Origin: Hyphomicrobiales bacterium
GTDB lineage: Bacteria; Pseudomonadota; Alphaproteobacteria; Rhizobiales; Beijerinckiaceae
DNA: 12,312 nt
Reading direction: 5' to 3'
Assembly (NCBI GenBank): GCA_028290125.1
Contig: JAQGKM010000225.1
Location: 1-12,312 of the forward strand
The notes beneath the pieces are model-generated. The model had not been told where the DNA came from. It worked only from the letters and a program-made list of their open reading frames with translations, and did no database searches. This document shows positions 1-4,855 of this stretch, one piece after another; the stretch's first letter is position 1; each line of letters begins with the position of its first letter. The position numbers and the translations under genes were made by a program.

Positions 1-806
1 CGATGCGCATGATCGCGAAAGTGCCGACGCTCGCCGCGATGGCCTACAAGTACACGATCGGCCAGCCTTTCGTGTTCCCGAAGAACTCGCTCGATTACAC
101 GGCGAACTTCCTCAACATGTGCTTCGCGGTGCCGTGCGAGGACTACAAGATCAACCCGGTTCTGGCGCGCGCGCTCGACCGCATCTTCATCCTCCACGCC
201 GACCATGAGCAGAACGCGTCGACCTCGACGGTTCGCCTTGCGGGTTCGTCGGGCGCCAATCCGTTCGCCTGCATCGCGGCCGGCATCGCCTGCCTGTGGG
301 GCCCCGCGCACGGCGGCGCGAATGAAGCGGCGCTGAAGATGCTGTCGGAAATCGGCACGGTGGATCGCATCCCCGAGTACATCGCCAAGGCGAAGGACAA
401 GAACGATCCGTTCCGCCTGATGGGCTTCGGTCACCGCGTCTACAAGAACTACGACCCGCGCGCCAAGATCATGCAGAAGACCTGCCATGAGGTTCTCTCG
501 GAACTCGGCGTCAAGGACGACCCGCTGCTCGAAGTCGCGATGGAACTCGAGCGCATCGCGCTCAGCGACCCTTACTTCATCGAGAAGAAGCTCTATCCGA
601 ACGTCGATTTCTATTCGGGCATCACCCTCAAGGCGATGGGCTTCCCGACCTCGATGTTCACCGTCCTCTTCGCGGTCGCCCGCACGGTCGGCTGGATCGC
701 GCAGTGGAAGGAAATGATCGAGGACCCGACGCAGAAGATCGGCCGTCCGCGCCAGCTCTACACGGGCTCCCCGGCCCGCGACTACGCGCCCGTCAGCAAG
801 CGCTGA
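1..806 (+). CDS. gltA: Citrate synthase, 3' part (5' end outside window)
   Basis: Condenses oxaloacetate and acetyl-CoA to citrate, the entry step of the TCA cycle, in the cytoplasm. The reading frame is already open at the left edge, so the first ATG at base 3 is internal; 267 codons from that ATG are visible, roughly the last 60% of a protein that is usually about 430 residues. The three catalytic residues of the family are present: His in GPAHGGANEA (fragment residue 103), His in GFGHRVYKN (144) and Asp in NVDFYSG (202). Their spacing matches the E. coli enzyme (His264, His305, Asp362). The conserved HADHEQNASTSTVR stretch precedes them. It ends with TGA and is followed 21 bases later by an intrinsic terminator. 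It is convergent with lpxB, as is common in Rhizobiales. No frameshift or missing residue is visible. Identity is very sure. Confidence 0.97.
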   Translation, partial: MRMIAKVPTLAAMAYKYTIGQPFVFPKNSLDYTANFLNMCFAVPCEDYKINPVLARALDRIFILHADHEQNASTSTVRLAGSSGANPFACIAAGIACLWGPAHGGANEAALKMLSEIGTVDRIPEYIAKAKDKNDPFRLMGFGHRVYKNYDPRAKIMQKTCHEVLSELGVKDDPLLEVAMELERIALSDPYFIEKKLYPNVDFYSGITLKAMGFPTSMFTVLFAVARTVGWIAQWKEMIEDPTQKIGRPRQLYTGSPARDYAPVSKR

Positions 807-827
807 TTGCAGGTCCTGCAAGAATTG

Positions 828-857
828 AAAAGGCGCCCGGTTTTCGGGCGCTTTTTT
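828..857 (+). terminator. Intrinsic terminator of gltA, probably bidirectional
   Basis: A 7-bp GC stem (GCGCCCG at 833-839 pairing with CGGGCGC at 845-851) has a five-base GTTTT loop, is preceded by AAAA and is followed by six T. The A and T tracts extend the pairing. It lies 21 bases after the gltA stop. Read on the - strand, the same hairpin is followed by C and four T, so it can also stop transcription arriving from lpxB after it has crossed the repeat elements. The forward terminator is clear from the sequence; the reverse activity is inferred. Confidence 0.9.
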
Positions 858-881
858 GTTTATGGTGTTTTCAATCAACCG

Positions 882-1003
882 CCGTAATTGCGAGCAAAGC
901 GAAGCAATCCGGAAGCCGCGCGTGAGGCCTGTCCACGTCATCGACGTTGCGCAAAGCTATCGAGACCCGTGCCTGGATTGCTTTGCTCTGCTCGCAAGGA
1001 CGG
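882..1003. repeat. Inverted-repeat intergenic element, copy 1 (122 bp)
   Basis: The element has a 29-base left arm (882-910) and a 29-base right arm (975-1003) that are inverted repeats matching at 25 of 29 positions. They flank a 64-base centre. The outer flanks tcaacc (875-880) and ggttga (1002-1007) offer an alternative outer pairing. The centre contains a 29-base block (938-966) identical in copy 2, with the palindrome TTGCGCAA at 947-954. The arms contain the ATTGCGAGC and GAAGCAATCC words that I recall from dispersed intergenic repeats in many proteobacteria, including Rhizobiales; that link rests on memory, not a search. No protein is plausible here: the short open frames follow the repeat pattern. 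It lies in the convergent gltA/lpxB gap, so it would be in the 3' untranslated RNA of lpxB if transcribed. It may be a non-autonomous MITE-like or REP-like element; no transposase is in the window. Confidence 0.85.
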
Positions 1004-1025
1004 TTGAACCAATTCAGCCCAACGG

Positions 1026-1150
1026 CCGTCATTGCGAGCGAAGCGAAGCAATCCAGAGGCCGCACGTGAGGCCTGCCTTCGCGCTCATCGACGTTGCGCA
1101 AAGCTATCGAGACGCGTGCCTGGATTGCTCCGCTCTGCTCGCAAGGACGG
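1026..1150. repeat. Inverted-repeat intergenic element, copy 2 (125 bp)
   Basis: This is a second copy in the same orientation as copy 1, 22 bases further on. The left arm is 1026-1054 and the right arm 1122-1150, with 25 of 29 positions complementary. The 29-base central block (1085-1113) is identical to copy 1 and again contains TTGCGCAA (1094-1101). Differences from copy 1 are about a dozen substitutions and a 3-base length change near 1073-1083, so the copies are similar but not recent perfect duplicates. The right arm ends at the base before the lpxB stop codon. The two copies and the gltA terminator account for nearly all of the 344-base gap 807-1150; I see no RNA gene or CDS in the remainder. 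Confidence 0.85.
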
Positions 1151-2314
1151 CTACGCGCCCTGCGCGTAGCGCAGCACGATCTCCGCGGCCCTGTCGCTTG
1201 CGGTCTCGCCTTCGGGCAAGCGCATCAGCGCGTCGATCTCGGCCAGCGCCGCGACCTGCGTGGCGCGGGGCGCGCTGGCGGTCAGCAGCGGCGTGAGAGC
1301 GTCCGCCAGGGCTTCCGCCGTGCAGGCGTCCTGCAAAAACTCCGGGACGACCAGCCGGTCGAGGATGATGTTGGGCAGCAGCACCGAGGCCAGCCGCACC
1401 ACGCGCACGGCGATGCCGAACTCCAGAGCGTTCATCTTGTAGGCCGCCACCATGGGCACGCCCGCGAGCGCGAGTTCGAGCGTCACGGTGCCGGACGCCG
1501 CCAGCGCCGCATAGGCGGACCGAAAGGCTGCGAGCTTCGCCGCTTCCCCGCGCAGGATCTCGGGCTTCACCGGCCAGTCCCGCACGGCGGTCTCGATTTC
1601 CTGCGCGAGCCGGTCGACCGCCGGCAGCACGGCGCGGACCTCGCCGACGCGGGCGGCGACGATCTGCAGGGCCGCGCCGAACACCGGCATCAGCCGCGTG
1701 ATTTCGGAGCGCCGCGAGCCCGGCAGGATCAGCAGCATGGGCGGCTGCGCGTCGCGCGCAGACGCCGCGTCGGGGCGATATTCCGCCAGCCGCTCCATAA
1801 GCGGATGGCCGACATAGGTGGTGGGCGGCCCGCCGAGATCGGCGTGCGCCTTGGGCTCGAACGGCAGGAGTGCGAGCAGGTGATCGACATAGGCGCGCAT
1901 CTTGCGCGCCCTGCCCGGCCGCCAGGCCCAGACCGTCGGGCTGACGTAATCGACGATCGGAATGGAGGGTGCCGCGGCCCGCACCTTGCGCGCGACGCGG
2001 TGCGTGAAATCCGGCGAGTCGATGATGACGAGCACGTCGGGCTTTTGCGCGACGACCGCGGCGGCGGTTTCGGCAATGCGGCGCAGCAGAAGCGGCAGGC
2101 GCTTGATCACCGGCAGGATGCCCATGACCGAAATGTCGTGGATGTCGAACTGGCTGCGCAGCCCCTGCGCCTGCATGGCGGCGCCGCCGACGCCGAAGAA
2201 GTCGATTCCGGGCGCGCGCGCACGCAGCGCCTGGATCAGCTTGAAGCCGAGTTGATCGCCCGATTCCTCGCCCGCGACGACGCAGATCTTGAGCCGTCGT
2301 GGCGCCTCGCTCAC
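1151..2314 (-). CDS. lpxB: Lipid-A-disaccharide synthase
   Basis: Joins UDP-2,3-diacylglucosamine and lipid X to form the tetra-acyl disaccharide 1-phosphate of lipid A, at the inner face of the inner membrane (GT19 family). The protein has 387 residues, a normal length. Family motifs are AGEESGDQLG (14-23), GVGG (41-44), SVMGILPVIKRLP (62-74), IDSPDF with Asp99 (equivalent to the essential Asp98 of the Haemophilus enzyme), YVSPTVWAWRPGR (123-135), YVGHPL (167-172), LPGSRRSEI (197-205) and SGTVTLELAL (274-283). The start is GTG, overlapping the lpxA stop as GTGA, with no strong Shine-Dalgarno, so translation is probably coupled to lpxA. No closer ATG exists. It is the last gene of the cluster; its TAG stop abuts repeat copy 2. 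The lpxI gene usually found just upstream in this order is absent. Confidence 0.96.
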   Translation of the reverse strand: MSEAPRRLKICVVAGEESGDQLGFKLIQALRARAPGIDFFGVGGAAMQAQGLRSQFDIHDISVMGILPVIKRLPLLLRRIAETAAAVVAQKPDVLVIIDSPDFTHRVARKVRAAAPSIPIVDYVSPTVWAWRPGRARKMRAYVDHLLALLPFEPKAHADLGGPPTTYVGHPLMERLAEYRPDAASARDAQPPMLLILPGSRRSEITRLMPVFGAALQIVAARVGEVRAVLPAVDRLAQEIETAVRDWPVKPEILRGEAAKLAAFRSAYAALAASGTVTLELALAGVPMVAAYKMNALEFGIAVRVVRLASVLLPNIILDRLVVPEFLQDACTAEALADALTPLLTASAPRATQVAALAEIDALMRLPEGETASDRAAEIVLRYAQGA

Positions 2315-3156
2315 GAGGCCGAGTCTCGCACCTCGCGCGGCGTGCAGATCGCGCGGTCGCCGCCTTCGCGAATGAAGTCCAGAATTTCATGCACCTGCGG
2401 ATGCGACGCAAATTCGCCCGCCACGTCCTCGACCCGTTCCTTGAGCGTGCCTTCCTGCGCAAACAGCAAGCGATAGGCGCGGCGCAGGTCATGGATCGAC
2501 TCGCGCGAGAAGCCACGGCGCTTCAAGCCGACAAGGTTGAGGCCCGCGAGGTTCGCGCGATTGCCGAGCGCCATGCCGTAGGGAATGACATCGTTCTCGA
2601 CGCCCGCCATGCCGCCGACGAAGGCGTGGTCGCCGATCCGCACATATTGGTGCATGGCCGCGCCGCCGCCCACGATGACGAAAGAGCCGAGGCGGCAATG
2701 GCCGGCGATCATGACGTTGTTCGACAGGATGACGTTGTCGCCGACGTGCACGTCATGCGCGATGTGCGAATTGGCCAGGAAGGTGCAGCGGTCGCCGACG
2801 ATCGTCTTCAGGCCGCCGCCTTCCGTGCCGGGGTTCATCGTCACGCCTTCGCGGATCAGGCAATCGGAGCCGATCACGAGGACGCTTTCCTCGCCGTGGA
2901 ATTTCAGATCCTGCGGCTCATGACCGATGGAGGCGAACGGAAAGATGCGCGTGCGCGCCCCGACCCTGGTGCGTCCCGCGAGCGCGACATGCGACAGCAG
3001 TTCGGCATTGTCGCCGAGAACGACATCCGCGCCGACGTGACAGAAGGGGCCGATGGCGACGTCCTTGCCGAGCGTCGCGCCTTCCTCGATCACCGCGCTC
3101 GGATGAACGCCGACCGGTGTCTTGCGCTGCGGCGCGGCTTGCGAGATCTCGCCCAC
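2311..3156 (-). CDS. lpxA: UDP-N-acetylglucosamine O-acyltransferase
   Basis: Transfers a 3-hydroxyacyl chain from ACP to the 3-OH of UDP-GlcNAc, the first step of lipid A synthesis, as a soluble homotrimer. It has 281 residues against 262 in E. coli, because of a short N-terminal extension. Left-handed beta-helix hexapeptide repeats run through about residues 15-200, followed by a helical C-terminal domain starting near GLKRRGFSRES. The catalytic base is His134 in NSHIAHD (E. coli His125, constant offset of 9); His169 matches His160 and Arg213 matches Arg204. Gly182 occupies the Gly173 acyl-ruler position, which in E. coli admits a C14 hydroxyacyl chain; this chain length is inferred. The start is GTG directly following the TGA of fabZ, with AAGGGGG as Shine-Dalgarno inside the fabZ end. 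It overlaps lpxB by 4 bases. Confidence 0.96.
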   Translation of the reverse strand: MGEISQAAPQRKTPVGVHPSAVIEEGATLGKDVAIGPFCHVGADVVLGDNAELLSHVALAGRTRVGARTRIFPFASIGHEPQDLKFHGEESVLVIGSDCLIREGVTMNPGTEGGGLKTIVGDRCTFLANSHIAHDVHVGDNVILSNNVMIAGHCRLGSFVIVGGGAAMHQYVRIGDHAFVGGMAGVENDVIPYGMALGNRANLAGLNLVGLKRRGFSRESIHDLRRAYRLLFAQEGTLKERVEDVAGEFASHPQVHEILDFIREGGDRAICTPREVRDSAS

Positions 3157-3633
3157 TCAGGCCCCCTTTGCGTCATCGGCGACGAGCATGGCGCTGACTT
3201 CCGCCTCGCACACGACCTGGCCGTCGACCTTCGCGATGCCCTTGTACCACCACATGTTGCGGCGCTGGTTCATCTTGGTCATGTGGAACTCGACGCGGTC
3301 GCCCGGCACCACGGGCTTGCGGAACTTGGCGTTGTTGATCGTCATGAAGTAGACGACCTTCGGCTTGCCGGCGACCGCCGCGTTGACGCACAACGCGCCC
3401 GCCGTCTGCGCCATGCCTTCGATGAGAAGAACACCCGGCATGACCGGCTGTTCCGGGAAATGCCCCTGGAACTGCGGCTCGTTGAAGGTGACGTTCTTGA
3501 TGCCGATGCACGACTCATCGCCGTTGCACTCGATGATGCGGTCGACGAGCAGGAAAGGATAGCGGTGCGGCAACGAAGCGAGCAGCTTGATGATGTCGAC
3601 CGTTTCGAGTGGCTTAGCCGCTGCCTCGTTCAT
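3157..3633 (-). CDS. fabZ: 3-hydroxyacyl-[acyl-carrier-protein] dehydratase
   Basis: Dehydrates 3-hydroxyacyl-ACP in fatty acid elongation in the cytoplasm and so competes with LpxA and LpxD for the same substrate, which explains its conserved place between their genes. It has 158 residues and a single hot-dog fold. The catalytic pair is His58 in QGHFPEQPVMPG and Glu72 in LLIEGMAQ, with the 14-residue spacing of the family. LPHRYPFLLVDR (21-32) is the typical N-terminal motif. The ATG start is set by a strong Shine-Dalgarno AAGGAAGG (3638-3645), 4 bases upstream. It begins 42 bases after lpxD ends, and lpxA starts immediately after its stop. Nothing is unusual in the sequence. Confidence 0.97.
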   Translation of the reverse strand: MNEAAAKPLETVDIIKLLASLPHRYPFLLVDRIIECNGDESCIGIKNVTFNEPQFQGHFPEQPVMPGVLLIEGMAQTAGALCVNAAVAGKPKVVYFMTINNAKFRKPVVPGDRVEFHMTKMNQRRNMWWYKGIAKVDGQVVCEAEVSAMLVADDAKGA

Positions 3634-3675
3634 GGCACCTTCCTTGCGGGCCGCGCAGGTCGCGCCCCTTCGGTT

Positions 3676-4737
3676 TCAGTTTGATGTTTCGGGACCGCCG
3701 CCGGATTTGCGGACGGCCATCTTGTTGAGAGTCGCGACCGCGCGCATGTGATCGCGCATCGGCTGCGCCGGAGAGCCGCCGAAACGGGCTCCCGCCGGAA
3801 CGTCCGTCATGACGCCAGCCTGCGCGCCGATCTGTGCGCCCATGCCGATCTTCAGGTGACCGGTGATGCCCGCCTGCCCGCCGATCGCCGCAAAATCGGC
3901 GATGTCGGTCGAGCCCGAAATGCCGACCTGCGAGACGATCACGCAATGGCGCCCGATCGTGACGTTGTGGGCGATCTGGACGAGGTTGTCGATCTTGGCG
4001 CCCTCGCCGATCACCGTGTCGCGGTTGGCGCCGCGATCGATGGTCGTGTTGGCGCCGATCTCGACGTCGTTCTGGATGATCACGCGGCCGATCTGCGGCA
4101 CCTTCAGGTGCCCGCGCGGCGACATGGCGAAGCCGAACCCGTCTTGCCCGACGCGCACGCCCGGATGGATGATGACGCGGTCGCCGATCAGCGCGAAGAG
4201 GATGGTCGCATGCGGCCCGATCGAGCAGTCGCGGCCGATGCGCACGTCCGGCCCGATCACGGCGTTCGGGCCGATAATGGTGCCCTCGCCGATCTCGGCG
4301 CGCGGGCCGATGACGGCGCCGGGATCGACCGTGACGCCGGCTTCCAGCCGCGCCTCGGGATGAATGTAGGCGCCGGGCGAGATCCCTGCCCCGCCGAACA
4401 CCGAGCCCGGACGCATCGAGTCGGGAAACAGCCGCGCGCTCACCTTGGCGCAGGCGGCGTAGGGCTCGTTATGGACCAGCGCGGCGGTGGTCTCGGGCAC
4501 GCGATCGGCGTAGCGCTGCGAGACGAAGCAGGCGGTCGCACGCGTGGTGCGCACGTCATCGGCATATTTGGGATTGTCGAGGAAGACGAGCGTGCCGGGG
4601 ACGCCCTGATCCAGCGGCGCGACCGCACCGATCTCGGCGGAGAGATCGGCTTCGCGCAAAAGCTTCGCGCCGGTCAGTTCGAGGATCTCGCCGATGGTCA
4701 GCGAACCCGCGCGCCGGAAGAAAACCGGATCGCTCAT
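3676..4737 (-). CDS. lpxD: UDP-3-O-acylglucosamine N-acyltransferase
   Basis: Adds the second 3-hydroxyacyl chain, to the 2-amino group of UDP-3-O-acylglucosamine, the third step of lipid A synthesis. It has 353 residues from the ATG chosen here (E. coli 341). An N-terminal uridine-binding domain covers about residues 8-105. A long left-handed beta-helix of hexapeptide repeats (IGPxAxIG type) covers about 115-320. The catalytic His is 257 in QIAHNVTIG, and GQDGFGFA (197-204) is the conserved loop. The C-terminus is helical and low in complexity (SGGGPETSN). An in-frame GTG 15 bases upstream would add five residues, but only the ATG at 4737 has a well-spaced Shine-Dalgarno (GAGG). It lies 118 bases downstream of bamA, beyond a strong terminator, so it probably has its own promoter or depends on readthrough; I see no convincing -35/-10 pair in the 51 bases available. 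Confidence 0.96.
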   Translation of the reverse strand: MSDPVFFRRAGSLTIGEILELTGAKLLREADLSAEIGAVAPLDQGVPGTLVFLDNPKYADDVRTTRATACFVSQRYADRVPETTAALVHNEPYAACAKVSARLFPDSMRPGSVFGGAGISPGAYIHPEARLEAGVTVDPGAVIGPRAEIGEGTIIGPNAVIGPDVRIGRDCSIGPHATILFALIGDRVIIHPGVRVGQDGFGFAMSPRGHLKVPQIGRVIIQNDVEIGANTTIDRGANRDTVIGEGAKIDNLVQIAHNVTIGRHCVIVSQVGISGSTDIADFAAIGGQAGITGHLKIGMGAQIGAQAGVMTDVPAGARFGGSPAQPMRDHMRAVATLNKMAVRKSGGGPETSN

Positions 4738-4742
4738 CCAAA

Positions 4743-4746
4743 CCTC
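4743..4746 (-). promoter_or_regulatory. Ribosome binding site deciding the lpxD start
   Basis: GAGG on the - strand sits 5 bases before the ATG at 4737. It lies too close to the alternative GTG at 4752, which overlaps this region, to serve it, so it favours the shorter product beginning MSDPVFF. Confidence 0.6.
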
Positions 4747-4788
4747 ATGCACAAACGCGACACGGGACGACGTACAACTTCGCCCCTG

Positions 4789-4824
4789 AAAAAAGAGCCT
4801 GCGCCACTCGTCGTGGCGCAGGCT
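4789..4824 (-). terminator. Intrinsic terminator between bamA and lpxD
   Basis: Read on the - strand, a perfect 12-bp stem (4813-4824 pairing with 4796-4807) with a five-base loop is followed by C and six T (4789-4794). It begins 31 bases after the bamA stop. This is the strongest terminator in the window and would end most transcripts coming from bamA. It sits inside what is usually regarded as one envelope-gene cluster, so lpxD-fabZ-lpxA-lpxB would need either readthrough or its own promoter. Confidence 0.88.
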
Positions 4825-4831
4825 TGAATCC

Positions 4832-4849
4832 GTCCGGCTCAGGCCGGAC
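4832..4849 (-). other. Short hairpin just after bamA, upstream of the terminator
   Basis: A perfect 7-bp stem GTCCGGC/GCCGGAC with a four-base loop lies between the bamA stop (4856) and the terminator stem. It has no T tract of its own. It could protect the bamA mRNA 3' end from exonucleases or be part of the terminator structure; the role is inferred. Confidence 0.45.
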
Positions 4850-4855
4850 CTGTCG

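Noticed and set aside
882..1150. Possible CRISPR array
   Set aside because: There are only two units, each over 120 bp with internal inverted arms and a 22-base gap; there are no regular short repeats or cas genes.
856..1296. Short open frames over the repeat region (also 871-1101 on the - strand)
   Set aside because: Their translations repeat the same peptide because the DNA is repeated, and they lack coding character.
1104..2516. A 470-codon - strand frame overlapping lpxB
   Set aside because: It is Arg- and Ala-rich without motifs, while the lpxB frame over the same bases carries all family motifs.
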